From assembly GCF_031880315.1 (NCBI RefSeq), contig NZ_CP134771.1:3870501-3934500 (forward strand): a DNA stretch of 64,000 nt, written 5' to 3'. The notes below the pieces were generated by a model. It did not search any database and was not told where the DNA came from. It saw nothing but the letters and a program-made list of their open reading frames with translations. A program made the translations under genes and the position numbers. The stretch is from Pseudomonas baltica (lineage in GTDB: Bacteria; Pseudomonadota; Gammaproteobacteria; Pseudomonadales; Pseudomonadaceae). Below are positions 43,459-52,919 of the stretch, in pieces (within the stretch, counting starts at the first letter, position 1; the number at the start of each line of letters is the position of its first letter).

Positions 43459-43480
43459 TGGTGCACAAAATTATGCACCA
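43459..43480. promoter_or_regulatory. Inverted repeat of NtrC-type half-sites upstream of ntrB
   Basis: TGGTGCA-caaaatta-TGCACCA is a perfect 7-bp inverted repeat, but the half-sites face outward compared with the standard GCACC-N5-GGTGC arrangement. A further ggtgc lies at about 43395. Autoregulation is plausible but not shown. The surrounding gap 43246-43589 contains no gene. Confidence 0.35.
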
Positions 43481-43589
43481 AAATGTTTCACTGCCGTTCA
43501 GGTTCGGCCGGGAGGAGAGTCTTTTTGCGAAGGGCGTGGTGCCAAGGCGACCCGGCAGCATCAGTGCGATGCGCCGGGCGAGGAGAGGG

Positions 43590-44021
43590 TTACTCGGGTA
43601 CAGGAACCGACAGCGGCATATCCTTGCTGCCGGCATAGAAGACGATCAGCTCGGTGGGTGTCGCGCCTGAAGTGCCGCGGTGATGGCGTTCAACCATCTC
43701 TGCCAGTGCTTCGCCTTGGCCCAGTACCTTGCGCTGCTTGCCGTCCTGGGTTTCGACGGTCAATTCTCCGGACAGGACATACGCTGCATTAGGCATCGGA
43801 TGCTTGTGCCAGGCGAGCGAGGTGTTAGCAGGAATAGTTATTTTGATCACCGAGAGCTCGGGCGCTCCGGCAGGGTAGGCGGCGTAGGACGTGCCCTCCC
43901 AAGAGGCCTCGCTCTTGACCAGGACTGAGGATTGCACTCCGGCCGGTTGACCGGCGCTGGCTTGAGAAGCCGCGAAAAGCATTGCAAGGGCTGAAGCGAG
44001 GCAGGTGATGGGACGCAACAT
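43590..44021 (-). CDS. Secreted cupin-domain protein
   Basis: A 143-residue protein with signal peptide (ITCLASALAMLFAASQASA) and one cupin barrel: TIPANTSLAWHKHPMPNAAYVLSGE for motif 1, with the two metal His, and VLGQGEALAEMVERHHRGTS for motif 2. The function cannot be read; small periplasmic cupins may bind a metal or sugar. It is monocistronic on the minus strand, between ntrB and the DUF4124 pair. Confidence 0.82.
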   Translation of the reverse strand: MLRPITCLASALAMLFAASQASAGQPAGVQSSVLVKSEASWEGTSYAAYPAGAPELSVIKITIPANTSLAWHKHPMPNAAYVLSGELTVETQDGKQRKVLGQGEALAEMVERHHRGTSGATPTELIVFYAGSKDMPLSVPVPE

Positions 44022-44144
44022 AGGCTGTTTGCTCGATTGTCATTGTAATGAGCGGCGCAGCTTAGGAGGGGGATGGCGAGCATTTAACCCCCTTTCATTT
44101 CCCTTCGTGCGCGCAGCGGCCATCGCTTTGTTACAAGCTTTGAC

Positions 44145-44813
44145 TCAGCTGTCCGTTGGCTTCATCGACAGTGGGCATTGCGGCCGGACGCCATAGTCGT
44201 CCTTCTCGCACGGCTTGGCCGACAGCGGGCATTCGGGGCGCACACCCCAGTCTGCCGCCTCGCAGGGATCGTTGCGGCGTTTTTGCGCCAGGGAGATGCG
44301 TTGCATGTTGAGCTTCTGAGGTGCCGTGCGCTCGACGGTCTCGCCGTCGCTGTCGATGATTTGCGCGGCCAGTTGGTGCAGGCCGCGGTCCACGGGCTTG
44401 ATCATGATCACCGGGCTGGTGCCGGGTGAGCCGACAGGATTGCCATCCAGCAGGATCTGGTACTGGTCGCCCTCATACAACGCCGGATCGCTGGTGACGG
44501 TCACTACCAGTTCGCCGCTGCTCTGGTTGACCGTTCCATCGGGCTCCGGTGCAAGGATGCGCAGCATGTCGTAGTGCGTCACCACTTTTAATGGGGCTTT
44601 TTTGGCAGGCGTTGCCGGGCTCTTTTTTACCGTGAGCGGGGTCTGGTTGAGGTTGTTGCTGGGCGGTAACGGCACACGCTTGGCGTTCTTGCGCGGCTGG
44701 TCGGTGAACACCTGATTGCCCTGGGCGTCGGTGTAGGTGTAGACCTCGGCGCTGACGCCGCTGGCCACGGTCAGCAACAGGCAGAGCAGCGCCGAAAGGG
44801 CAGTGCGCATCAT
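44145..44813 (-). CDS. DUF4124-containing secreted protein, copy 2
   Basis: A 222-residue protein with signal peptide (ALSALLCLLLTVASGVSA) and an N-terminal DUF4124 segment (EVYTYTDAQGNQVFTDQPRK). A later Ig-like stretch follows (SSGELVVTVTSDPALYEGDQ YQILLDGNPVG). The C-terminus has a Cys-rich repeat: DWGVRPECPLSAKPCE then DYGVRPQCPLSMKP. The start overlaps the preceding paralogue's stop (ATGATG). The family occurs widely in Pseudomonas with unknown function. Confidence 0.78.
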   Translation of the reverse strand: MMRTALSALLCLLLTVASGVSAEVYTYTDAQGNQVFTDQPRKNAKRVPLPPSNNLNQTPLTVKKSPATPAKKAPLKVVTHYDMLRILAPEPDGTVNQSSGELVVTVTSDPALYEGDQYQILLDGNPVGSPGTSPVIMIKPVDRGLHQLAAQIIDSDGETVERTAPQKLNMQRISLAQKRRNDPCEAADWGVRPECPLSAKPCEKDDYGVRPQCPLSMKPTDS

Positions 44814-45358
44814 GGCTTGGGCCGAGCCGGCGAGTTGACGCTGATGCGCTGCACCGTGAAGGTCTGCGTGGCGCTGGTCTGCAGGACCGTGCCATTGTTG
44901 AGCACCTGCACCGCAAGGCTGTGATCGCCGCGGTCGATGTCTACCAACTGCATGAAGGGGACATTGCTGGGTTGGCCATAGGGCTGCCCGTCGAGCACCA
45001 GCTGCAGCAGATCGTCGCCGAACAGTTTGGGTTCCAGGTGCACGCCCACCGTGAAGCTGCCGCCGTTGGCGCGCAGGGCTTCTTCGGTGGGCAGGCCGGT
45101 CAGCTCCAGCACCGCATAGGGCGGTTGCTGTGGCACGACGGGAAGAGTTTGTCGGGTGGCGCCAGGTGCAGTGCGCGGCTGGCTCTCGATGCTGTTGAGC
45201 GGCGGTAGCTCGACGGTCTCGGCCTTGATGCCCTCGGGCTTCTGGCTGCTATAGGCCGTATTGCCGTTGGCATCGGTGTACTTGTAGATCTGCGCCGAGG
45301 CCGGGACAGCAACCACCAGCAGCAGACAGATAATGCATGAACGCATGAAGGTTTCCAT
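44810..45358 (-). CDS. DUF4124-containing secreted protein, copy 1
   Basis: A 182-residue protein from METFMRSCII with a signal peptide (IICLLLVVAVPASA) and DUF4124 start (QIYKYTDANGNTAYSSQKPE). The middle SFTVGVHLEPKLFGDDLLQL VLDGQPYGQPSN and RGDHSLAVQVLNNGTVLQ parallel the same part of the next gene, so the two are tandem duplicates. Start could also be 12 bases later (MRSCII). This pair sits between glnA and ntrB in many Pseudomonas. Confidence 0.78.
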   Translation of the reverse strand: METFMRSCIICLLLVVAVPASAQIYKYTDANGNTAYSSQKPEGIKAETVELPPLNSIESQPRTAPGATRQTLPVVPQQPPYAVLELTGLPTEEALRANGGSFTVGVHLEPKLFGDDLLQLVLDGQPYGQPSNVPFMQLVDIDRGDHSLAVQVLNNGTVLQTSATQTFTVQRISVNSPARPKP

Positions 45359-45443
45359 GGCAAGAATAGGCGCGATCGCGGGATAGCCTTGACCGGCATC
45401 AGCATAGAGTACATCGCGCCCCATCGGTACCGCGTTAATTCCC

Positions 45444-45995
45444 TCAGGGCCGCGCGCAAAGCTCGGCGGTGGCGCGGATCAGGGCCAGGCGCTGCAGCTC
45501 ATCGCCAGCGGCCTTGTGCGTCGCTGTCGCCAGCCACTGCGGGCATTGCGGATCGGCGCGCGACACAGCGAATGCCGCGAGTTGCTGCAGCAAGCGCTTT
45601 TGCAGGACGTCGAGTTGCGGACGAATGGTGCCGACCAGGTCAGGGCGAGGCGAATCCGGCGCGGCGCCTGCCAGTGTCCAGCGCGACAGCAACGCGTATT
45701 GACGCAGTTTGTTGGCTTCTATCTGGGCGGCGAAAAATTGTCCGACCAGTGCACCGTCCAGTTGGTACTGCGGCGCCAGGTCTACAGCAGTGGCGATGAC
45801 CGTCTGCTCGCGAGGGCGATCTTCGACGGCCTTGCGGCTGTCCCATTTGCTCAGGGCCACTTGATCGGCGATGGCCAGGCGCTGCTGGATGCTCTGCATC
45901 AGCGGGTCGAGGCTGGCCGGGGCCGGAGCCGCGTTGGCTTGGGTGCAGGCGGCGATGGCGCACAGGAGCAGCGGCAGGATGTGGAATCTGGGCAT
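45444..45995 (-). CDS. Periplasmic chorismate mutase (AroQ gamma class)
   Basis: A 183-residue protein with a signal peptide (HILPLLLCAIAACTQANAA) and an all-helical mutase domain: LDPLMQSIQQRLAIADQVAL then KWDSRKAVEDRPREQTVI, with the conserved Arg, Lys and Glu of AroQ gamma. It would convert chorismate to prephenate outside the cytoplasm; secreted mutases of this kind are known in Pseudomonas aeruginosa and some pathogens. The biological role is unclear. The start at 45995 gives the signal peptide; the frame is open to 46073. Confidence 0.85.
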   Translation of the reverse strand: MPRFHILPLLLCAIAACTQANAAPAPASLDPLMQSIQQRLAIADQVALSKWDSRKAVEDRPREQTVIATAVDLAPQYQLDGALVGQFFAAQIEANKLRQYALLSRWTLAGAAPDSPRPDLVGTIRPQLDVLQKRLLQQLAAFAVSRADPQCPQWLATATHKAAGDELQRLALIRATAELCARP

Positions 45996-46107
45996 GGGCA
46001 GGGCTCGATCTTGTTGGTATGGGGGCGGGCATTGTCGGCAAGTGGCGGGAGAGCGGCAAGCCCTGATCGGCACGAGACTTGTGCAGGATGTTTGCGGCTG
46101 GCGCCCA

Positions 46108-46137
46108 TAAAAAAAGCCACCCGAAGGTGGCCTTTTT
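46108..46137. terminator. Terminator after glnA
   Basis: GGCCACC-ttc-GGGTGGC with a T-run on the minus strand, and an equivalent run on the other. Confidence 0.92.
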
Positions 46138-46152
46138 CAAATCAAGCTGGGT

Positions 46153-47559
46153 TTAGACGCTGTAGTACAGGTCGTATTCCAGAGGGTGCACGAAAGTGCG
46201 GACCTTGATTTCTTCTTCGCTCTTCAGCTCGATGTAGGCATCGATGAAGTCGTCGCTGAACACGCCGCCCTTGGTCAGGAACGCGCGGCCTTTGTCCAGT
46301 TCTTCCAGTGCTTCTTTCAGGCTGCCGCAAACTTGTGGGATCTCTGCTGCTTCTTCTGGCGGCAGGTCATACAGGTTCTTGTCGGCTGCATCGCCAGGGT
46401 GGATCTTGTTCTGGATACCGTCCAGGCCGGCCATCAGCAGTGCTGCGAATGCCAGGTACGGGTTGGCAGCCGGATCCGGGAAGCGTGCTTCGATACGACG
46501 GCCTTTAGGGCTGGAGACGTAAGGAATGCGGATCGAAGCGGAACGGTTGCGAGCCGAGTAGGCCAGCATCACTGGTGCTTCGAAACCTGGTACCAGACGC
46601 TTGTAGGAGTTGGTAGCCGGGTTGGTGAAGCCGTTCAGTGCCTTACCGTGCTTGATGATGCCGCCGATGAAGAACAGGGCGGTGTCGGACAGGCCGGCAT
46701 AGCCTTCGCCAGCGAAGGTGTTCTTGCCATCTTTGGAGATGGACATGTGAACGTGCATACCCGAACCGTTATCGCCGTACAGAGGCTTGGGCATGAAGGT
46801 AGCGGTGCGGCCGTAAGCGTCGGCAACGTTGTGCACGCAGTACTTCAGGGTTTGAACTTCGTCGGCTTTTTTCACCAGGGTGTTGAAGCGCACGCCGATT
46901 TCGTTCTGGCCGGCGGTCGCAACTTCGTGGTGGTGAACTTCGACGAACTGGCCCATTTCTTCCAGTGCGTTGCACATGGCAGTACGGATTTCGTGGTCGT
47001 GGTCGACCGGTGGCAGCGGGAAGTAGCCGCCTTTGATGCCAGGACGGTGGCCTTTGTTGCCGCCGTCGACGTCGCCGTCGGTCATCCAGGCGGCTTGTTC
47101 AGAGAAGATCTTGAACATGGAGCCGGAGATGTCGGACTTGAATTTCACTTCGTCGAAGATGAAGAATTCTGGTTCAGGGCCGACGAATACAGTGTCACCA
47201 ATACCGGTGGTCTTCAGGTAGGCTTCGGCGCGGTGAGCGATTGCACGCGGGTCGCGGTCGTAGCCTTGCATGGTCGACGGTTCGATAACGTCGCAGACGA
47301 GGATCAGAGTCGGTTCTTCGGTGAACGGATCCAGAACGGCAGTTTCGTCGTCCGGCAGCAGGATCATGTCGGACGCTTCGATGCCTTTCCAGCCAGCAAT
47401 GGAGGAGCCGTCGAACATCTTGCCGACTTCGAAGAAGTCGTCATCCAGTGCATCACGCGCTGGCATGGTGACGTGCTGCTGCTTGCCTTTAGTGTCAGTG
47501 AAGCGCAGATCAATCCACTTAACGTCATGATCTTTGATGAGTTGAACCGACTTCGACAT
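46153..47559 (-). CDS. glnA: Glutamine synthetase, type I
   Basis: A 468-residue GSI-beta enzyme making glutamine from glutamate, ammonia and ATP. Seen are [17 protein letters not shown] (beta-grasp), [26 protein letters not shown] and the adenylylation loop [15 protein letters not shown], whose Tyr is the site used by GlnE. It is preceded by a sigma-54 promoter with an NtrC site and followed by a strong terminator. Codon use is that of a highly expressed gene. Confidence 0.98.
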   Translation of the reverse strand: MSKSVQLIKDHDVKWIDLRFTDTKGKQQHVTMPARDALDDDFFEVGKMFDGSSIAGWKGIEASDMILLPDDETAVLDPFTEEPTLILVCDVIEPSTMQGYDRDPRAIAHRAEAYLKTTGIGDTVFVGPEPEFFIFDEVKFKSDISGSMFKIFSEQAAWMTDGDVDGGNKGHRPGIKGGYFPLPPVDHDHEIRTAMCNALEEMGQFVEVHHHEVATAGQNEIGVRFNTLVKKADEVQTLKYCVHNVADAYGRTATFMPKPLYGDNGSGMHVHMSISKDGKNTFAGEGYAGLSDTALFFIGGIIKHGKALNGFTNPATNSYKRLVPGFEAPVMLAYSARNRSASIRIPYVSSPKGRRIEARFPDPAANPYLAFAALLMAGLDGIQNKIHPGDAADKNLYDLPPEEAAEIPQVCGSLKEALEELDKGRAFLTKGGVFSDDFIDAYIELKSEEEIKVRTFVHPLEYDLYYSV

Positions 47560-47658
47560 GTTGTCCTCCGGGGTGGATTAGGGCTGGTAGTGGTTAGCCC
47601 TGTAATTTTGGTGATGCCGGGCGCGAATAGTCCGCCAAGGCAACCTGCCTCACAAGAG

Positions 47659-47675
47659 AGCAATTTGCATGCCAG
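47659..47675 (-). promoter_or_regulatory. Sigma-54 promoter of glnA
   Basis: On the minus strand CTGGCATGCAAATTGCT matches YTGGCACGN4TTGCW at all key -24 and -12 positions, about 100 bases before the glnA start. Confidence 0.85.
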
Positions 47676-47747
47676 TGCCCCGAGATGGGCTTTGACGCCA
47701 AAATTCAAGGTTTAAGGGTACTTAGGGTGTTTTTTATACAGTCCAGG

Positions 47748-47762
47748 GCACCTTTATGGTGC
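47748..47762. promoter_or_regulatory. NtrC binding site upstream of glnA
   Basis: GCACC-tttat-GGTGC is the standard NtrC dyad, about 75 bases upstream of the -24 element. A single half-site (ggtgc) lies at 47789-47793. Confidence 0.85.
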
Positions 47763-47842
47763 GCATTAATTTGCGATTGGTCTATTTTGGTGCGATGAAA
47801 TCCGTTTGTACGATATCTGGTTAAACCTTGAGCAATTTCCGC

Positions 47843-47848
47843 TATAAT
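47843..47848 (+). promoter_or_regulatory. -10 element of thiI
   Basis: A perfect TATAAT 42 bases before the thiI start; the -35 is not convincing. Confidence 0.55.
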
Positions 47849-47890
47849 CCGCCCCCCTGTTTTCAGACCGACCCTTCGCGCCCAGTTTTC

Positions 47891-49345
47891 ATGAAACTAA
47901 TCGTAAAAGTCTTCCCAGAGATCACCATCAAAAGCCCGCCTGTGCGCAAGCGATTCATTCGCCAGCTGGCGCGCAACATCCGGCTGGTTGTCCGCGATCT
48001 GGACCCACAGCTGGTGGTCAACGGTGTCTGGGACAATCTCGAAGTCGAGACCCGTGTGGAAGACCCGAAGGTGTTGCGTGAAATTACCGAGCGCCTGAGC
48101 TGCACACCGGGCATCGCGCACTTTTTGCATGTCAACGAGTACCCGCTGGGCGATTTCGACGACATCGTCGCCAAGTGCAAGACCCATTTCGGCGACCAGC
48201 TGCCTGGCAAGATCTTTTCGATCCGCTGCAAGCGTGCCGGCAAGCATAGTTTCACCTCGATGGATGTCGAGCGTCATGTCGGCAGCCAGCTGCGCCGTGA
48301 ATGCGGGGCCGCCGGTATCGATCTGAAAAAGCCCGACGTGGTGGTACGCCTCGAAATTCGCGACAAGCGTCTGTTCGTCATCCACGGTCAGCACAATAGC
48401 GTCGGCGGTTTTCCGCTGGGCGCGCTGGAGCAGACCATGGTGCTGATGTCCGGCGGCTTCGATTCCACCGTGGCCGCCTATCAGATGATGCGCCGCGGCA
48501 TGATGACCCACTTCTGTTTCTTCAATCTGGGCGGCAGGGCCCACGAATTGGGGGTCATGGAGGTCGCGCACTTCCTCTGGAAGAAGTACGGCAGCTCCCA
48601 TAGGGTGCTCTTTATCAGCGTTCCTTTCGAGGAAGTCGTCGGCGAAATTCTCGGAAAAGTCGACAACAGTCACATGGGCGTCATTCTCAAGCGTATGATG
48701 TTGCGCGCAGCCACGCATTTCGCCGAGCAATTGCAGATCAATGCGCTGGTGACCGGAGAGGCGATTTCCCAGGTGTCGAGCCAGACCCTGCCCAACCTCT
48801 CTGCCATCGATCGGGCGACCGAGATGCTGGTGTTGCGGCCGCTGCTGGCCAGTCACAAGCAGGACATCATCGACCAGGCGGTCGAGATTGGTACTGCAGA
48901 TTTCGCCCGGCACATGCCGGAATATTGTGGGGTGATTTCGGTCAACCCCACCACCAACGCCAAGCTGCCGCGTGTGGTTCATGAAGAACAGAAGTTCGAC
49001 ATGGCCATCCTGGAGCGGGCGTTGGAGCGCGCCCGACTGGTGTCGATCGATAATGTGATCGACGAGTTGGGCCAGGACATCGATGTCGAAGAGGTCGCCA
49101 ACATCACGGCGGGCCAGGTCGTCATCGATATCCGCCACCCCGATGCCCAGGAAGACCAGCCGCTCGAGCTGGACGGCATTGAGGTTCAGGCGCTGCCTTT
49201 TTATGCCCTGAACAACCGTTTCAAGGAACTGGATATCACTCGCCAGTACCTGCTGTATTGCGACAAAGGCGTCATGAGTCGCCTGCATGCTCACCATTTG
49301 CTCAGTGAGGGGCATGCCAATGTGCGCGTTTATCGACCGAGCTAA
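47891..49345 (+). CDS. thiI: tRNA 4-thiouridine synthase / thiamine sulfur transferase ThiI
   Basis: A 484-residue enzyme with three parts. A THUMP domain ([20 protein letters not shown]), then an adenylating PP-loop ([20 protein letters not shown]) and a C-terminal rhodanese domain with the persulfide Cys in [18 protein letters not shown]. The second Cys, in [13 protein letters not shown], matches the disulfide partner of E. coli ThiI. It makes s4U8 in tRNA. The start at 47891 ([11 protein letters not shown]) is family-like. It is divergent from glnA. Confidence 0.95.
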   Translation: MKLIVKVFPEITIKSPPVRKRFIRQLARNIRLVVRDLDPQLVVNGVWDNLEVETRVEDPKVLREITERLSCTPGIAHFLHVNEYPLGDFDDIVAKCKTHFGDQLPGKIFSIRCKRAGKHSFTSMDVERHVGSQLRRECGAAGIDLKKPDVVVRLEIRDKRLFVIHGQHNSVGGFPLGALEQTMVLMSGGFDSTVAAYQMMRRGMMTHFCFFNLGGRAHELGVMEVAHFLWKKYGSSHRVLFISVPFEEVVGEILGKVDNSHMGVILKRMMLRAATHFAEQLQINALVTGEAISQVSSQTLPNLSAIDRATEMLVLRPLLASHKQDIIDQAVEIGTADFARHMPEYCGVISVNPTTNAKLPRVVHEEQKFDMAILERALERARLVSIDNVIDELGQDIDVEEVANITAGQVVIDIRHPDAQEDQPLELDGIEVQALPFYALNNRFKELDITRQYLLYCDKGVMSRLHAHHLLSEGHANVRVYRPS

Positions 49346-49480
49346 GTGCCCGGGGCTGTTTGCCTGTGGCCTGCGTCACCGGCCCCCCGACGCCGCCTTA
49401 CGGCTGTAACGGCCGTCAGGACTCTACTGTAATCGCTGCCATGACCTGTCAGCACACTGAACACTAAACGAGACACACAA

Positions 49481-51301
49481 GTGATCGAGAATCTACGTAA
49501 CATCGCCATCATCGCCCACGTTGACCATGGTAAAACCACCCTGGTCGACAAACTCCTGCGTCAGTCCGGCACTCTGGAGCGCAACGAGCTCAACGACGAG
49601 CGCGTGATGGACTCCAACGACCAGGAAAAAGAGCGCGGTATTACCATTCTGGCGAAAAACACCGCCATCAACTGGAACGGCTACCACATCAACATCGTGG
49701 ACACCCCGGGCCACGCCGACTTCGGTGGTGAAGTAGAGCGCGTGATGTCGATGGTCGACTCCGTGCTGCTGCTGGTCGACGCTCAAGACGGCCCTATGCC
49801 GCAAACCCGTTTCGTGACCAAGAAGGCTTTCGAAGCCGGCCTGCGTCCGATCGTGTGCATCAACAAGGTCGACCGTCCAGGCGCGCGTCCTGATTGGGTT
49901 CTGGACCAGATCTTCGATCTGTTCGACAACCTCGGTGCCACCGAAGAACAGCTGGACTTCAAAGTCGTCTACGCCTCGGCCCTGAACGGCATTGCCGGTC
50001 TGGACCACACCGACATGGCTGAAGACATGACCCCGCTGTACCAGTCGATCGTCGACAACGTACCAGCGCCGAAAGTCGACCGCGATGGTCCGTTCCAGAT
50101 GCAAATCTCGGCACTGGACTACAACAGCTTCCTGGGCATCATCGGCGTTGGCCGTATCGCTCGTGGCCGCGTCAAGCCGAACACGCCAGTCGTGGCCATC
50201 GGTGCCGACGGCAAAAAGCGCAACGGTCGTATCCTCAAGCTGATGGGTCACCACGGTCTGCACCGTATCGACGTCGAAGAAGCTTCGGCCGGCGACATCG
50301 TCTGCATCAGCGGCATGGACTCGCTGTTCATCTCCGACACCCTGTGCGATCCGCTGAACGTTGAAGCGATGAAGCCGTTGACCGTCGACGAGCCAACCGT
50401 TTCCATGACCTTCCAGGTAAACGACTCGCCTTTCTGCGGTAAAGAAGGCAAGTTCGTCACCAGCCGTAACATCAAGGACCGTCTGGACAAAGAGCTGCTC
50501 TACAACGTTGCTCTGCGCGTTGAAGAAGGCGACTCGGCCGACAAGTTCAAGGTCTCGGGCCGTGGTGAGCTGCACCTCTCGGTACTGATCGAAACCATGC
50601 GTCGCGAAGGCTTCGAAATGGGTGTCGGTCGTCCGGAAGTGATCATCCGCGTCGTCGACGGCAACAAGCACGAACCGTTCGAAAACGTCACCATCGACAC
50701 CCCTGAAGATTCCCAGGGCAAGGTCATGGAAGAGATGGGCCTGCGTAAGGGCGACCTGACCAACATGGTGCCGGATGGCAAAGGCCGTGTTCGTCTGGAA
50801 TACAACATCCCTGCTCGTGGTCTGATCGGTTTCCGTAACCAGTTCCTGACCCTGACCAACGGTGCTGGCATCCTGACCTCGATCTTTGATCGCTACGACG
50901 TCATGAAGTCGGGCCACATGTCCGGCCGTCAGAACGGCGTACTGGTTTCGGTAGAGACCGGCAAGGCTCTGACCTACTCCCTGGAAACCCTGCAGGCGCG
51001 CGGCAAGCTGTTCGTCGAGCACGGTCAGGAGATCTACAACGGTCAGATCGTTGGCTTGAACAGCCGCGACACCGATATGGGCGTCAACCCTACCAAGGGC
51101 AAGAAGCTCGACAACATGCGTGCTTCGGGTAAAGACGAAACCATCGCTCTGGTTCCACCGGTGAAGTTCACCCTGGAACAAGCTCTGGAATTCATCCAGG
51201 ACGACGAGCTGTGCGAAGTCACGCCTAAGTCGATCCGTCTGCGTAAGAAGATCCTGGACGAAGGCGAGCGTACCCGCGCTGCCAAGAAAGCCAAGAACTG
51301 A
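49481..51301 (+). CDS. typA: Ribosome-associated GTPase TypA/BipA
   Basis: A 606-residue translational GTPase. G1 [15 protein letters not shown], switch region [16 protein letters not shown]3 [16 protein letters not shown]4 [11 protein letters not shown]; domain [19 protein letters not shown] and the C-terminal domain [18 protein letters not shown] are typical. It helps ribosome assembly at low temperature and under stress. The start codon is GTG, with only a weak Shine-Dalgarno upstream. Strong terminator after. Confidence 0.97.
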   Translation: MIENLRNIAIIAHVDHGKTTLVDKLLRQSGTLERNELNDERVMDSNDQEKERGITILAKNTAINWNGYHINIVDTPGHADFGGEVERVMSMVDSVLLLVDAQDGPMPQTRFVTKKAFEAGLRPIVCINKVDRPGARPDWVLDQIFDLFDNLGATEEQLDFKVVYASALNGIAGLDHTDMAEDMTPLYQSIVDNVPAPKVDRDGPFQMQISALDYNSFLGIIGVGRIARGRVKPNTPVVAIGADGKKRNGRILKLMGHHGLHRIDVEEASAGDIVCISGMDSLFISDTLCDPLNVEAMKPLTVDEPTVSMTFQVNDSPFCGKEGKFVTSRNIKDRLDKELLYNVALRVEEGDSADKFKVSGRGELHLSVLIETMRREGFEMGVGRPEVIIRVVDGNKHEPFENVTIDTPEDSQGKVMEEMGLRKGDLTNMVPDGKGRVRLEYNIPARGLIGFRNQFLTLTNGAGILTSIFDRYDVMKSGHMSGRQNGVLVSVETGKALTYSLETLQARGKLFVEHGQEIYNGQIVGLNSRDTDMGVNPTKGKKLDNMRASGKDETIALVPPVKFTLEQALEFIQDDELCEVTPKSIRLRKKILDEGERTRAAKKAKN

Positions 51302-51320
51302 TAAGCAGTCTGGTTGAATG

Positions 51321-51360
51321 AAAACGCCCCCCGGCAGCGATGCCGGGGGGCGTTTTTTTT
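51321..51360. terminator. Terminator after typA
   Basis: AAAACGCCCCCCGGC-agcgat-GCCGGGGGGCGTTTT followed by a long T-run. Confidence 0.93.
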
Positions 51361-51384
51361 GGCCGGGTTTTGGGGTGGTCCTAC

Positions 51385-51450
51385 GCGCCTCTTCGCGTGC
51401 AAGCCTTGCGCCCAAAGGGGTACGTCGTGCTTTTGTGGGAGCAAGGGTGC
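51385..51450. repeat. REP pair, degenerate
   Basis: cttcgcgtgcaagccttgcg and the inverse tgtgggagcaagggtgcgca, between converging typA and the MFS gene. Confidence 0.7.
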
Positions 51451-51469
51451 GCATTCGGCGGTTGAGCTT

Positions 51470-52801
51470 TTAGCGATGGATCGTCTTGCCGCCATCCTTG
51501 AGCAAACAGAACACCAGCAGCGCCGCGATGATTTCCAGTGCCGCCACAAAGTACAAGCCAGCCGCCAGGCTGCCGGTCAGGGTGCGCAACCAGCCAATCA
51601 TGTACGGCGCCACGAAGCCTGCCAGGTTGCCGATGCAGTTGATCAGCGCAATCCCGCCTGCGGCTGCAGTCCCTGCCAGGAAGGCACTGGGGATCGACCA
51701 GAATACCGGGAAGGCCGCCAGGATGCCGGCCGCCGCGACGGTCAGGGCCATTAGCGCCAGGGTGGCATTGCCGAGCAGCAGGCCCGTGGCGATCAATCCC
51801 AGCCCCGCCAGCAGCGCGGCACTGGCACAGTGCAGCCGGCGTTCGGCGGTCTTGTCCGAGTGCTGGCCGTTCCAGATCATCGCCAAGGTGCCGACGATGA
51901 ACGGGATGGCCGAGAGCAGGCCGATGTTGAGGGTGTCGCTGATGCCCAGCGACTTGATCACCGACGGCGTCCAGAACGCGATGGTGGCGTTGCCGGCGAC
52001 GATGCAGAAGTACACCGCCGTGCACAGCCAGATGCGTGGATTGCGCACCAGCGCCGACAGCTGCGTGTGTTTGCCCGGCGCCGACTCTTCGCGGGCGATT
52101 GTGCTGCTGACCAGCTCGCGTTCGCTGGCGCTCAGCCACTTCGCATTGATCGGTTTTTCCGGCAAGTAACGCAAAATGGCCAAGCCCGCCAACACCGAAG
52201 GAATACCCTCCAGAATGAACAGCCATTGCCAGTTGGCCAGGCTGCCGACGCCGACCATACGGCTCATGATCAAGCCTGCGATCGGCCCACCGACCACACC
52301 GGCAATCGCGAACGAAGTCATGAACAGGCCGTTGATCTTTGCCCGTTGCGCTGCCGGGAACCAGTAGGTCAGGTACAGCACGATGCCTGGAAAGAACCCC
52401 GCCTCGAACATGCCCAGCAAAAAGCGCAGCAGATAAAACGACCAGGCGCTCTCGACATAGGCCATGGCCATGGACGTCAGGCCCCAGAGGATGGTGATGC
52501 GGGCGAGGGTCTTGCGCGCACCGATCTTTTCCAGCAGCAGGTTGCTAGGTACTTCGAAGATGAAATAGCCGATGAAGAAGATCCCGGCGCCCACGCCATA
52601 CACCGCTTCACTGAAGCCCAGGTCGCCGAGCATCGCCAGCTTGGCGAAGCCGACGTTGACCCGGTCGATCCAGGCGAGAATGAACAGGAACACCAGAAAC
52701 GGCAGCAGGCGCCAGGCGATCTTGCGGTAGGTCGCGAGGGTATCGAGCCCGGCCTCACGTGAGCGTGCCGCCGTGGCGGGCAGCGCTGTGTTGTGGTTCA
52801 T
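51470..52801 (-). CDS. MFS transporter, anion:cation symporter type
   Basis: A 443-residue protein with 12 membrane segments of the ACS family (phthalate/tartrate/hydroxyphenylacetate carriers): WIDRVNVGFAKLAMLGDLGF, YGVGAGIFFIGYFIFEVPSN LLLEKIGARK and LLGMFEAGFFPGIVLYLTYWFP are diagnostic. It likely imports the acid or amide handled by the amidase upstream. The start at 52801 (MNHNTALPA) follows GAGTTGCTC. It is the third gene of the DUF2848-amidase-MFS operon, about 118 bases after the amidase stop. Confidence 0.88.
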   Translation of the reverse strand: MNHNTALPATAARSREAGLDTLATYRKIAWRLLPFLVFLFILAWIDRVNVGFAKLAMLGDLGFSEAVYGVGAGIFFIGYFIFEVPSNLLLEKIGARKTLARITILWGLTSMAMAYVESAWSFYLLRFLLGMFEAGFFPGIVLYLTYWFPAAQRAKINGLFMTSFAIAGVVGGPIAGLIMSRMVGVGSLANWQWLFILEGIPSVLAGLAILRYLPEKPINAKWLSASERELVSSTIAREESAPGKHTQLSALVRNPRIWLCTAVYFCIVAGNATIAFWTPSVIKSLGISDTLNIGLLSAIPFIVGTLAMIWNGQHSDKTAERRLHCASAALLAGLGLIATGLLLGNATLALMALTVAAAGILAAFPVFWSIPSAFLAGTAAAGGIALINCIGNLAGFVAPYMIGWLRTLTGSLAAGLYFVAALEIIAALLVFCLLKDGGKTIHR

Positions 52802-52919
52802 GAGCAACTCCATCGTTTTTCAGCGTTACATTGATGGCAGATGTACCCCGTCCGGGGCCGAGTAAAACAGTCAGGCTGGCGGCGAGCTATGGCCCGTCTG
52901 TGTGCCAGCCTGTCTTTGA

